Below are positions 23,267 to 34,946 of a stretch of DNA of 64,000 nucleotides, piece after piece. This DNA comes from Lotus japonicus (taxonomy: Eukaryota; Streptophyta; Magnoliopsida; Fabales; Fabaceae), in assembly GCF_012489685.1 (NCBI RefSeq), contig NC_080043.1, forward strand, positions 6,450,501 to 6,514,500, in the 5' to 3' direction. The notes beneath the pieces are model-generated. The model saw only the letters and a program-made list of their open reading frames with translations. It was not told the DNA's origin and searched no databases. Every line of letters begins with the position of its first letter. Position 1 is the first letter of the stretch. A program made the translations under genes and the position numbers.

Positions 23267-26200
23267 ATGGCATCGTTAGGGTCTCTGAAATCGACGATAT
23301 TCGACAGAGAAGAGAGAAAACAGTGCGTTTCGCCACACCCTCTTTCATTCATCCATTGATTTCTCGTTCCGTTTTCTCCATAACCTACACTTGTAATTGC
23401 AATTGCAGGCAGTACCAGGCGCATATTCGAGGCCTCAATGCATACGACCGCCACAAAAAATTCATCAACGATTATGGTATCACCTCCCTTTTTCTCAAAT
23501 CACTGCTTCTTTGTTGAAATGTGAAATTGTTAGATTATTTGGTGTGCTTGTTAGTGATAGTTGAATCAAATCAGTGATTATTTGTTACAATTTTCTGTTT
23601 TCATGTTTAGTCATGTAATTTCAACTATTTAGGGTGGTTTTTTGGGTTTATGAGTGGACAATAAGGAATTAATCAAATTTTGAGCTCATGATTTGGTTGG
23701 TTCCTAGTGTCCTACAGCAACTGGATGATGAACAGTCTCCTTCAGTGAGAAAGAAGGAAGCTACTATCATCCTCATATTTGAAATAACCTCTTGTTACTA
23801 ACTGTAACCTGTGATTTGCTTGCATTCTTTTCCTAAATTTTTTAGTTTAGTGATCAGAATTTGTGAATTTATGTTGGAGGTTTGATGGAGAGATTAGAAA
23901 CCGATAAATGGACCTTGATCTGAATGGCCGTTCCGAAAATTTAGGGTTTGTTTAGGTTAAGGAAATGTTTTATTTTGTCATTTCTTGTTTTCAGTAATAA
24001 TTACAATAGTGTGACACAGATTTGTATTGAAAATGATGAAAACAAGTTGTAAACATATAATAGAAACTAATTGGAAATAACTTATAATTATTAATGAAAA
24101 CAAGAAATAAGAACACAAAATGCATTTATACCAAACAGGTCCTTAATTTTTGGTGGACCATATCAGAGTCATAAGTATTTACCATTTTATGTTGTCAATC
24201 CCGGTTCCCAGCTTGTCGCGGCCAGCCTCAAAACTGGGATAGCGGGATCCCGTAAAGCGGGACTGCTGGGATAGTGAATTTCTGTCTATATTATGGGTAA
24301 CTTATACTATATATATACATACTAAATCAATGATAAATACAGGATAGGACAGAGGAGAAGAGGGTAGAAGTAGGTAGAGCAGAGGTGACGCTCGCCGGAG
24401 AAAGGTCAGAGGGCCTGTCGTGGTGGTCGTTGGCTGGTTCTGGGTCGGATAGAGGGAAGGTGCGAAGATAGAATAGAGGAGAAGAGGGTCGAAGTGGGTA
24501 GAAGAGAGGGAAAGATCTAACAATTAACAAAATCAAAGTGCTAGGGTTTTTTCTGTTGCGAAAACCCGGAATACCCATAAATAAATAAAACCACAACGTT
24601 TACATTTGGAGAGCATTTTTAGAAAACTGGGGCTTTCACCATCCCGACGGGATCCCAGCTGGGATGGCCAGGACAGTGAACTGGGCTGAGATGGGAAAAT
24701 TCGTCCCAGGATATGGCTGGGATGGGATGGGAACCCGGGATCCCGCCGGGATTACCATTGTTGTTCTGACAGAAGTTTTATCCCATTGTAGTATACTGCA
24801 ATCATGTCAGTTATAAATGCTTCAAGTTCATTTTATCGTCTTGGTACTGCTGTTTAATATTTTAATTTTCCATGAAATTTCAGCATAGTATGTTTTGTGT
24901 TTAACTGTATTATTTTCTAACCAGAAATTCCTCTAATATTTCTTTTTTTTGCCTACAGTTAGTTTCTATGGGAAAGAAAAGCCGTCAAACGTAAGGTTAC
25001 CTATTAAAACCGATCAAGATACGCTTAGAGAAGGATACAGGTAAGCTTGTCATCTTGCCTTGTATAATGTCTCCTCTGCTATAAAATAATTAAATTAGAA
25101 TATCATTTTCGTGGGAATTTCTTCATAAATTTTAATTATTTTGCTAGCTCTCCATTTTCATTTTAGTGGTCACCTAGCCTTTTGAGTTTTCTTAGAATAT
25201 CATAATACATTGTCTTGCATTATGCTACACACACATAGGTGATTTGAGCTATAAGAGTGACATCATGGTTATCGTGGTGCTTATATTCTTATGAATTCAG
25301 CCTTTTCTGCTTCTGTGCAGCTCTACTGAAACCATCATGAACATGAGTTAATTTTTTGCCCTACTTAAGATCCATTTTGAGCTTCTGTTATGAATTGCCT
25401 TTTTATTATTAGGAAAAATATTTTTCCTTCCTCCCTTATCACCTCTTCTCTGAACTTGTCTGTCAGAATTTTGATGTTGTTAATACAAATGAATTGCAAG
25501 ATTCATACGGTCGGAGGAAGATGATATGGACCCATCATGGGAACAAAGGCTGGTGAAGCGTTATTATGATAAACTTTTTAAGGAGTATCCTTTACAAACT
25601 TCCATTTTTTAATACTTATTTATGTTGCACGAGCTTCTTATATTTATTTTTAGTTGTGTAATATTGGCATTGGGTTTGAATTATAAATTTTATTAAATTT
25701 GTGGGAGAAGGATTGTGGATAATGTACTCGTAAGAGCTATTAGCACAAATTCAGATTTCAGAGAGCTCTGGTTACTAATCAACCTGGAGCTTTTCTACCT
25801 CATGCACCAAGAGTTGTCTATGTAAATTTGACAATCTTTGTTAATTTGATTTGTGCACATTGATTATGAAATAGTTGAACCCTTGAGTTGTTCACCGGTT
25901 TGTTGGAAATAAGGCTGTTATGTATGCATTTTATAATGGTTTGCAACTTTGCATTGACCATCTAACTGTACTCTGTTCTTGAATTTAGCACTACTTATTT
26001 GCTTGTTACCTTAAATCCTTGTAAGATACTGCATTGCTGATATGTCACAGTATAAAAGCGGTAAGGTAATACTCATTATCTTTAAAATATTTTTTTGCTA
26101 GATTGCTAAATATAACATATTTTATGTTTATGACCAAAAACCTATGTTGTCTTCAACAGTTAATATTTATCCCTTGACAAGTTCTTAAATATCAGTTTAC

Positions 26201-29200
26201 TTTCTGAGAGATAATATTGTCTCCAATTAAGTAATTCTGTATTAAGGGCTCAATTGATGCTGACCCTATCTCTTTAGACAATAAAATAACATTTTAATCC
26301 TTTTTCTTAGTTATGGTGAATCTCACTAGCACTCAGGGTAGGAATCCATAACCTGTTCCTATACCTTCCTCTGCCTAAATGGTGAGGTTTGTGCCACTAG
26401 ATGTCTAGGACAAATAATGGTACCTCCTGCTGTGGTCTTTCCTATCATATCTGTTTTCCATTCTTTCACTCCTAGTTAAAACCCACTGTAGTTTTTTAAA
26501 TATCCTTTTTTAAGGTAACCTTGGTTAATTTGTATTATTTTATTGTAAACATTTGAATACAGACAAATAATGGTACCTCCTGCTGTGGCCTCCTTATCAT
26601 ATCCGTTTTCCATTCTTTCACTCCTAGTTAAAACCCACTGTAGTTTTTTAAATATCCTTCTTTAAGATAACATTGGTTAATTTGTATTGTTGTATTGTTA
26701 ACATTTGAATTCTTCAGATATAAGGTTTCTCCGTCCCTCATTTCATGTTCATGAGATGGTGGTAATAGAGGGTTTTCGTTAAATCTAAAAGCTCATTTTA
26801 AAAGATCATATGCAGATATGCTAATAAAGTGCATTTTTCTTTGTAGATTGGCCTCAGGTGGAGGACAGAGAAGGAAGTCATATCTGGCAAGGGTATTGAT
26901 TCTTCTTTCATTGGCTAGTTTTGCTACTGATTCCCTTGCTTCCTTCTGTTGTCTCACTAGGACTATTTCTGAAAACAAATGCCTTGTAGGCCTTGTCTGA
27001 TTTATTAAAATTTAATTGAATTTCACCTACTCTGCACCTCTGGTAGAACTTAAATTGTATGAACCAATCTTTTGAGTTTCACCTACTCTGTACATCTGCA
27101 GACATTTCTTTAAAAGAAAAATTAAAGTTGTATTTATTGGTTTTGAAAATATTCTCTATTAATGATCTATTTTTGGACTTAAAGGCCTTGTCTCCATACT
27201 TCTTTTGGGTTTTTTTTTCAAAAGCAAAATATATATTGATGAGGGTAATGTCAAAGATATATAATACAACCCTCCTCTACAGGGCACAAAAACCAGCAAA
27301 GCTGGCACTTTTGTTTTCTTTTATAGAAGAAGAAATGACATTTGGAGGAAAAGGAAGTAGCACTAGGGGGAAGAGGAAGAAGAAACTATTTAAGCTTAGA
27401 AATTTGTTCCTTAGTTTCAACTTATTTCTTACTGAGTAACAAAACTTCAATGTCATTTCTCAACCTCAATCCTCCTATCACTTTGTTTCATTGACCCTCT
27501 TTCAGTTCTAAATGGCACAGGGAGTATAAAACTATCTCAAAATTTTATATGATATCCCATAATCTTTCATTTTCAGTTGTTAAACTTCATAAACATTTTC
27601 TGCACGAATATTTTAAACTTAACCAAGGTAGGACATAAAATTCTCGTGCTATAGGTCATAAGTCAACAAGATAGAGTCTTATATTGTTCTCATTTGCTTT
27701 TCCTGTTATGTCTACATTGCTGTAGTAGTAGTTATCTTTAATTGGTCCTATAGTATAGATTCCTTCTCAATTTGAAAATTAATTGGTAAATTACTTTGCA
27801 GGCCAGTTCATATGTGGTAATAAGCATTGCGATGAGAAAGATGGATTAGCAAGCTACGAGGTAAACATCACTTACTATTATTATTCATCAATCCATTTCC
27901 TTAGTCTGCCAGCGAGGGAGATGAAAGATAGTCAAATCAAATGCGGGAGGATAGGACCTAAGAAAACATTAGAAAAAAATCATAATCATTACATGGAACC
28001 TTATTTTAATCACTCTAAATTTGGATTTAGATACAATCTAATGGTATTAATTGATTCAATTTGGATTTTTTTGTTGTTCGCCTTGTTTCAGGGCTGCATT
28101 ACATTTGTTAGAAACATGTATCATTATGCCTGGTTTTAATGTGTCTAGGACTCTAGGTTTCTAGTTGCACGTACATATAATTGTTTCAGCATATGCTTTC
28201 CTTTCGTTTCTCATACAACGCTAGATAACATTGATCATTCTATCAGCTGCTTTGGCTCTGCTCGAGAGCTGAGAAGCCATAATTTGTGTTTGTATCATTA
28301 GGTGTTTCCATTCCTTTATACTATTGGCTTCATATTACAGGTGAACTTTTGTTACTTTGAAGCTGGAGAAAATAAACAAGCCCTAGTTAAATTGGTAACA
28401 TGTGAGAGGTTAGTCAGTATGAGACAGCATTGTTTTTGTTGCTTATGCTGTTGTTTTCTTCCATACTGGAAATTCACTTGAAACTTTTATTTTGGGATTC
28501 TACATACCTCCTGAATGACACTTCCTATTCGAATTTGATAAATGCTTGTTCCCTATCTGGTTATTGCTATACACTGTCTTATTTCTATGGTTTAATGTTT
28601 AAACAAATTTACTTCAAGGGGTTTGCTTTGGTATGCCTGTGCAAAAAGTGAAACTCTTGCTTTTTGTAAATCCTGTTTTGGTAATTGCATGGGATGTCAA
28701 TTGCATCGCTTCGGAAATGTCAGTATAAATGGTCCTTCCGAAATGACTTGTTAATCTGTACCCTGTTCATTTATTATATTAAAATTATGTTTTGAGTTGG
28801 ATCATCTGATCCTGATCATGATTGAGTACTCTTCAAAATGATTGTTTGTCAACCTTTCAAAGTGATTGCTTGTTTGAGATTCCTTTAAAGTTTTCTTGAT
28901 CTCTCCCTGGCTTCTAAAGTTACTTTCAATTTTCAATGGAAACGTGCTAATGCTATTCTATGAGATTTGATGCAGAATCAGTGTAAGATTATCCGCGTTA
29001 ACCATAATGGTTTTGAAGCTCACTGATGTAACTTCCTCAATAATGATAGATTTTTTTGTCATATTGTTGTTATTGACTAAAAAAAACTCTTTCCATATAC
29101 CCTTTTTTTATTTATTGACACAGAAAGTTGTTTCTATAACTATACCTGAACAAAATGAAATTTCACCGAAGCACTTCCTGATAAAACTCACAAACGTTAG

Positions 29201-31097
29201 ATGATTCTTCCAAATGGAATTTTTGCTGAAGTATTTCTATTTTCTATGCAAACTTTTGAATTTTACAAACAAATCCCAGACATGCCCTGACACTTATAAT
29301 GTAAATTTGTTGACTCACTGAACGTTCTCATTTTATGATTGTTTTGTACATTCCTTTTTTAAAACTGAGGATAAGCTTCAATCTGTTTGAATGGAAGTGT
29401 CTCCTTTGAAGTCATCAAGTGTTTTTCTTGTGACCTTAACATTTTAAAGGTTTTGTGGCAAATCAAATTTCTGTTTCATTTTTTTTTCTCGGTTATATTT
29501 TAATAGGTGTGCACGGAAACTTAACTACAAGAGGCAGAAAGAGAAGGAGCAACTAGAAAAAAGACAGCAAGAACAGGACAGAAGAAAGAGGTAGAACATT
29601 GCTTCCACCAACCATTTCTTATCTTTTCATTTTATTTTCTCAAAATTATGGAGATTGAATCTTTTCATTTTTAGGAATCGTTCAAAGAGTGATGATGATC
29701 TAGATGAGTTTCAAGAAAGCAAAGAGAGAAGACAGAAAGGTTTGAAGTTGCCCTATTTTACAATTGGATTTGGTTGGCCATATTTTCATAATCACATGAT
29801 AATCTCTGCATATTCAAATTTTATCATTTGTTTATATTGTAGGATAGACCTGGTCGTTTTTGCAATTTAACCTTTCTTTTTTCAAAGGGTTAAATATGTT
29901 TTTGGCCCCTCAAACTATATCGTCGGTTGAATTTAGTCCCTTGTCAGACAATGTTGCATTTGGGTCCCTAAAACTTTTGAATTTTCTGATTTTAGTCCTC
30001 ATTGCTGCCTGAGTTGATCACGTCATTTAATTAAGCTGATGTGGAAACTTAAATTTTCAATCAAAAATTAGATGACACCTATATAATTAATATAAATAAA
30101 TAAACAAAAATCGTAAACAATTCCTAATCTCAAATCATTAATCTCTAATCCCTCCTCCATCTTCATCTCCACCTACGCTGAAAGCCTGAAACACCCAAAC
30201 CACCTCCTTCTCGTTCCCTCCTCCTCGCCACACAACAAACCATCATCACCATAACAATACCCCAACCCCTCCTTCTCGTTCCCTCCTCCTCGTCACACAA
30301 CAAACCATCATACCAAACCCTCCTCCATTCTCCCCCTGGGTCACCTCCCCCCCCCCTCCAGCTCCTCCATTTTTCTCCCCCTGCATCACCTGCCCCCTCT
30401 TGTCTTCCAAAGGATAATGTGTGTGGACTGTATGGCTAAAAGCTTTCAAAATGTACAATGACGGGCAGGTCTGGGGTTATGGTACCCTTTTTAGCAGCAT
30501 ATTTGCTTTATCTTTGGTTATTTATTGACTTACCTCTTTTCTGACATTTCTGTTACATAAGAAATATAACTAATGAGAAGCTTGGTCAGAAAATAACAGC
30601 CTTTACTAGTAATGAAAAACCTTATGTGACACCTTGTTTACTCTAATGTAAAGGGGGTTTGCTAACTTTCTCCCACTTGTTTTTTCGAAGGAGTAAGTTA
30701 GTAATCTACGATTTTGGGATTATATTAATAAATAATTTATATCTTGTTAACTTACTCCTTCGAGAAAACAAGAGGGTGTAAGAGGGATTGCGAACTTACT
30801 CCCACTTATCTATTAGAAGGAGTAAATTAAGTGGTGAAGCTGTTGAAAATTTGGTCATTTTTTAACCACGATGATGGCAACATACGTTGCCTACGTGACT
30901 TGCTTATTTATAGTATGTTCTAATGTTTGGAAATCTTTTTCTGCTCTAGATATTTTGTCTCAACATTGAATTGTCTGTAATGAATTTAACTTTCTTAACT
31001 TGTGTTTACAGGGAAAAGAGCTACGATTTCTCCCAGTGATCATAAAATTGATGATGATGACAACATCGATGAATATCTTGAGGGGATGTTTCCCTGA
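23267..31097 (+). CDS. FRA10AC1-like spliceosome-associated protein
   Basis: The human homologue is a nuclear protein found in spliceosomal complexes; the plant protein is little studied. Exons: 23267-23322, 23409-23476, 24959-25040, 25501-25584, 26026-26065, 26847-26892, 27802-27860, 28341-28408, 29507-29590, 29675-29739, 31012-31097, joining in frame to 245 residues. Recognised family stretches are AYDRHKKFINDY, WEQRLVKRYYDKLFKEYCIA, GLRWRTEKEVISGKGQFICG, CGNKHCDEKDGLASYEVNF and ALVKLVTCERCARKLNY. The paired Cys (CGNKHC and CERC) suggest a metal-binding site. The C-terminus is a basic, Glu/Lys/Arg-rich helix followed by an acidic DDDDNIDEYLEGMFP end like that of the human protein. Exon 5 has two tandem donor-like sites (after 26060 and after 26065); only the second keeps the frame. 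Introns 2 and 10 hold transposon remnants. The protein appears complete. Confidence 0.92.
24196..24765. repeat. GC-rich inverted-repeat insertion in FRA10AC1 intron 2
   Basis: The block opens CAATCCCGGTTCCCAGC and closes GGGAACCCGGGATCCCGCCG then GGGATTACC. CTGGGATAGCGGGATCCCG-like words are repeated inside. Its GC content stands out against the AT-rich intron. It looks like a DNA-transposon derivative. No transposase frame or clear target duplication was seen. Confidence 0.45.
26409..26713 (+). repeat. Tandem duplication of 153 bp in FRA10AC1 intron 5
   Basis: Unit 1 (26409-26561) and unit 2 (26562-26713) both run from GACAAATAATGGTACCTCC through CACTCCTAGTTAAAACCCAC to TTGTATT...AACATTTGAAT. 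They differ at a small number of sites and by a couple of short indels. The duplication lies wholly within the intron, upstream of the exon 6 acceptor at 26846. Confidence 0.88.
29887..30440. repeat. Truncated transposon end in FRA10AC1 intron 10
   Basis: Starts GGGTTAAATATGTTTTTGGC and continues with TTTAGTCCC-like words, as at the ends of common plant non-autonomous elements. It is followed by a C-rich, duplicated stretch (CTCCTTCTCGTTCCCTCCTC twice) and a C run near 30350. I found no matching right end, so it is either truncated or its other end has diverged. Confidence 0.45.
30650..30790. mobile_element. Hairpin MITE in FRA10AC1 intron 10
   Basis: CCCACTTGTTTTTTCGAAGG AGTAAGTTA is mirrored about 55 bp later by TAACTTACTCCTTCGAGAAA ACAAGAGGG. 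A partial further copy of the motif (ACTCCCACTTATCTATTAGA) follows at about 30800-30840. The stretch could fold into a long stem in the pre-mRNA. Target duplication not resolved. Confidence 0.6.
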
Positions 31098-32726
31098 TCC
31101 TAGCCTGATTAATTGCCATACCTGAAATGTGTTATCATGACACCAAAGTTCACGATAGAAAATGTTAGGCAGTGGTGGGGGTTGGGGCAAGCAAGAGAAC
31201 ATGCAGGTTGGTGCCTAAAATACAGGAACTTTGGTCACCATGAATGCTGTGGGCAAAATTGTTTTTGTATACCTGCTGAACCCCTCAGAATTTTCTGCAT
31301 ATTATAATTGTATAATATGTCAGGCGAGTTTGTTTTCTTACAGCTTTCATTGTATAGTTTCTCCTTTTGATGTCTATTATGGGAATTGCAAAGCTGAAAG
31401 ATTGCTTGATGGCTCCTCTGCTCATTCTAACACAAGTACTGCAATTGTCCCTATCAGGCGCGTACCATATTCTTAGGTTTTTTAGGTGACCAAAACTGCT
31501 ATCTAAGCTATATTGAAACAGGCAAACAGGTATTGGGATACAATTGCATTATAAATCAACGCATTGGTGCTACTTCTGTGCGACATGCGTCGGGTAACAT
31601 GATATTCATATCCTATATTGAACACTATGGGTGTGACTTGTGAGGCAATGGTCGAACCAGAAATATATGTTAAATTGTTCTTAAATACTCATGTTCTTGT
31701 CACTTTAGTGTGCGTTTGGTGGGGTAGGATAACTAGATATGATATGACATTGTAATGATATAGTGTTGTAATATGTTGTTTGTTGCAGTTGTAAAAAAAA
31801 TACTTATTTTCTAAGATCTTGTTAAAAATGGTGTTTGACCAAACTTTGGCTTAAAAGTTAAAAAGAAGGTAAGTCAAGCACTACCTAAAACAGGATAATA
31901 TAATCTTATACGATATATTATCATGTCTACATGTGTAGAGGTTATCCTAAGTGAGAGGCTTGGTTAGAATCCAATTGCGTGTTACATTTTCACCGTCGCT
32001 ATGACTTAGATTTTAATGTTTATATTTTATATAAGAACTTGTATTTATAGTAAAATATAAATTTTATTTATTTATTGATTATTAATTATTGTTGATAAGT
32101 TAAAATTATTTAGTTACTATAAATTTAAAATTTAAATATAGAATATTTTTTAAAAAGTAAATAGATTTAATAATATTTTTAAAATTTAATTATTCTTATT
32201 GTTTACCACTTGCCATTACTAAATTAAAACCATGGGGATGAAAATGATGAATTTTGTGGGTTTTTATTTTTTAATGATGATGAATATGATGAAGTTGATG
32301 GAAGAAGGGGTGAAAATGATGGGTTTTCAGGGTTTCTATATTCTAAAATTTCATTAATTTTAAAATTATTAATTATATATGTGTAATTTAAAATTTAATT
32401 AAAAATAATTGAACAATGCCACGTTAGCCCTAGTCTGCCCTCTAGTGACCTTGCTTAGTGCAAGGGTATATTGCTGTAAATTTTCCAACAAGGGACGAAA
32501 GTGAAATCCAATGCCCAACATCATGACTAATTTGACAATTAAGCTAAGAATAATTCATACTAATATAAAAAAGTTCAATATAATGCTAGAATAACTTTGG
32601 TACCAATATTATTTTTTATTTCTCAATTTTATTTGTATGAAGAGTAAACATAAAATAGCTAATAATATTTTATTATTTTTTTATACTTAATTTATTTATT
32701 AAGTAAATTTATTAATTTACTTCCGT
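31098..32726. other. FRA10AC1 3' region and AT-rich intergenic DNA
   Basis: The first few hundred bases are likely FRA10AC1 3' UTR. From about 31980 the sequence is strongly AT-rich. The segment at about 32220-32545 ends with GGGACGAAAGTGAAATCC and CAATTAAGC, which resembles a degraded right end of a MULE-like element of the kind seen at 15828-17189. No gene is supported. Confidence 0.4.
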
Positions 32727-34142
32727 TCAACCTTTGATCATTTTTGCTACTTGAGACAACGCAGTATCGGAGGAGCCACCAGGTGACAAAGCTTTTTCAG
32801 CGCTATGCTTGATCTCTTTCACTTTCTCCATCATGACACTACTCCTCCCGTCACGCAACTGAATAACTTCTCTCACCATGCACGCGATCTCTTCCCTCCC
32901 TACCACCTTCTTCGTGGGCAAAACCTTTGTACGCACTGCCACACCCAGCTCCTCCGTAAGCATTGTCGCGTTCATCTTCTGCTCTGCGTACAATGGCCAT
33001 GCGATCAAAGGCACGCCACTCGTGATGCTCTCCAGTGTCGAACCCCATCCGCAGTGCGACAAGAACCCACCAACCGAAGAGTGCCTCAACACCATTACCT
33101 GTGGGGCCCATTGTGGGACCAACAACCCCACTTCCCGAGTCCTCTCAAAAAACCCTTCTGGCAACACACCATCCCAATCATAACTACTTCCCCCCGTTGT
33201 GAAATATGCTGCGTTTGTAACTCCTTCTGAGGGTGTGCGCACCACCCAAACAAACCTCTGCTTGCTCATCTCCAAACCAAAAGCTATCTCTCGCATCTGC
33301 TCATACGACACTGTACCTCCACTTCCGAATGACACGTAAACCACTGACTCCCTTGGCTGTTTGTCCAGCCACTGCAAAACCGAACTCGTTTCCAAAACGG
33401 GTTCCCTCACAATGGGTCCCACCGCGTACACTGGGACCTTGAGGACCTGACCCATTAAGTCATTGTCCCTCAATGCCTTGAGGTCTCTAGGCTGAAGCTC
33501 CTCCCAAGTATTGACCAAAACCGCATCGCTTCTTGTGATTCCGTTCCCTATGGATAGATACTCTTTGTACTGCATGTCGTTGCGGTCCAACATCGAGTCA
33601 AGGATGTCTTCTAGTCGAACCGGGCTGGACCCTGGGATTTGAAGCGGTTCTCCATGATCAACATATGATCCTTCGATAAGCTTGTCCAGCACAGGGGAAT
33701 ATACAACCAATGACAGGAACCAAGCGTGTGAGGCCACATAGAAGAATTTCGGTATATTGAGTTCTGCAGCGAGCGGCAAGGAATCTGTCCCAAAAAGATC
33801 GACAATGAAAGCGGAGGGACGGAGAGGCATGTTCAAGAGCGCTGATCGGATGGCAGGCACAGTAGCACGCATTGCCAGACAGAGGCGAGTGAAGACAACA
33901 ACTTCAGTAGTGAGGGTGGGAAGGTCCGGCACTGGTATCTCAATGACATCGCAGGAGGATGATCTGAGGACCTCACGTTCAGCTTCAGAGGTTTGGGTTG
34001 TGACGGCAAGGATGGTGGCTTTGAAGTTGTGGTGAAGGAGGAAGCGCTTGGCGAGCTCGATAACGGGGATGAGGTGGCCCAAACCAGGACTGGAAAGAAG
34101 AACTACGTGTGGTTGGACTTTATTTTGCATATCATCCTCCAT
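32727..34142 (-). CDS. UDP-glycosyltransferase, UGT72-like (family 1)
   Basis: A single-exon, 471-residue GT1 enzyme of usual length. The family transfers sugar from UDP-sugar to small phenolics (UGT72 members act on monolignols, hydroquinone or flavonoid-type acceptors) in the cytosol. The N-terminal PHVVLLSSPGLGHLIP carries the catalytic His (H23), with an Asp in FIVDLFGTD (D115 or D120) as likely partner. The PSPG sugar-donor box is a full 44 residues, W345-Q388 (WAPQVMVLRHSSVGGFLSHC to WPLYAEQ). Its final Gln fits UDP-glucose. The usual Asn in HCGWNS is Gly here (G367), a notable change because that Asn normally contacts the donor phosphate. The acceptor is not predictable. The start at 34142 (MEDDMQNKVQ) gives the normal length to the first beta strand. 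No neighbouring biosynthetic gene suggests a cluster. Confidence 0.93.
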   Translation of the reverse strand: MEDDMQNKVQPHVVLLSSPGLGHLIPVIELAKRFLLHHNFKATILAVTTQTSEAEREVLRSSSCDVIEIPVPDLPTLTTEVVVFTRLCLAMRATVPAIRSALLNMPLRPSAFIVDLFGTDSLPLAAELNIPKFFYVASHAWFLSLVVYSPVLDKLIEGSYVDHGEPLQIPGSSPVRLEDILDSMLDRNDMQYKEYLSIGNGITRSDAVLVNTWEELQPRDLKALRDNDLMGQVLKVPVYAVGPIVREPVLETSSVLQWLDKQPRESVVYVSFGSGGTVSYEQMREIAFGLEMSKQRFVWVVRTPSEGVTNAAYFTTGGSSYDWDGVLPEGFFERTREVGLLVPQWAPQVMVLRHSSVGGFLSHCGWGSTLESITSGVPLIAWPLYAEQKMNATMLTEELGVAVRTKVLPTKKVVGREEIACMVREVIQLRDGRSSVMMEKVKEIKHSAEKALSPGGSSDTALSQVAKMIKG

Positions 34143-34489
34143 TGTGTGGGAGAAGGAAGGAGATCGAAATACTACGTATGGCTTCCAGACTCTCTAGACA
34201 ATGTAGTATTTGTTGAGAATAAAATATATTAGTTTGGAAGAAAATCTCAGTAATTGCAGAGGATTGATTCATGGAATCAAATCATAATAACCACCATGAA
34301 TTCTCTTAATATCCCTTCCATATATACATTATTACCGTTGCCATGCATGTAATTAATGTAATGCTAATGCTATATATGTATATTATTTTCTGATTGAATC
34401 TAGACAAGATACATAACCAGCATTCTTCAACACAACACTTAGTCCCTTTCTCTCTTACGTCCCTTTTTCTATTTCTAATGGCTTATTGA

Positions 34490-34612
34490 TTACTCTCACT
34501 CTCACATAAAAAAATTTCTTGTCACTAAAAGTCTAGAATCGATCCGTGGAACCCCTCTATCCAACTCATATGCCCCCAGCACCTACCACTTGAGCTATCC
34601 AACGGGGACATA
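34490..34612 (-). repeat. tRNA-derived SINE-like copy (minus strand)
   Basis: Read on the minus strand it begins with GTTGGATAGCTCAAGTGGTA (A-box-like) and has GGATCGATTCTAG (B-box-like) about 50 bases on, then a T-rich end. This is the layout of a tRNA-derived SINE. The mature-tRNA fold is not complete, so it is not called a tRNA gene. The end abuts the Stowaway-like MITE. Confidence 0.5.
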
Positions 34613-34614
34613 TA

Positions 34615-34760
34615 CACCCTCCGGTCACTATTATAAGGAAAAGTTAGTTTTGTAGGTTCATTCAATAAATGATGTATGTGACCATTTTAATGACTACATA
34701 CATCATTTATTGAATAAACCTAAAAAGCTAACTTTTGCTTATAATAGTGGCCGGAGGGTG
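34615..34760. mobile_element. Stowaway-like MITE
   Basis: It starts CACCCTCCGGTCACTATTAT and ends with the mirror, ATAATAGTGGCCGGAGGGTG. It is flanked by TA on both sides, the Tc1/mariner target duplication. The arms pair along nearly the whole 146 bp, with a short spacer at about 34685-34690. No coding capacity. Confidence 0.82.
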
Positions 34761-34946
34761 TATATATATAAAACTAAAAGATAAAAAAATATAATTAGTT
34801 AAACTTTTATTTATAGATAACTATTTTATGTTATTAATTTTATTTAACTTGTTTTTTTGTTACAAGAGGAAAAAAAAAATATTTAACTTTAATCATAAAC
34901 TTTTTGGTTTCTTATAAAAATTAATAACTTATTGTGTATTAATTTA

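Noticed and set aside
32878..33183. Plus-strand frames of 101 and 141 codons in the UGT gene
   Set aside because: They are antisense shadows of a well-supported single-exon glycosyltransferase.
34490..34612. Functional tRNA gene on the minus strand
   Set aside because: A- and B-box-like words are present, but no complete cloverleaf with a plausible anticodon arm and 3' end was found; a SINE fits better.
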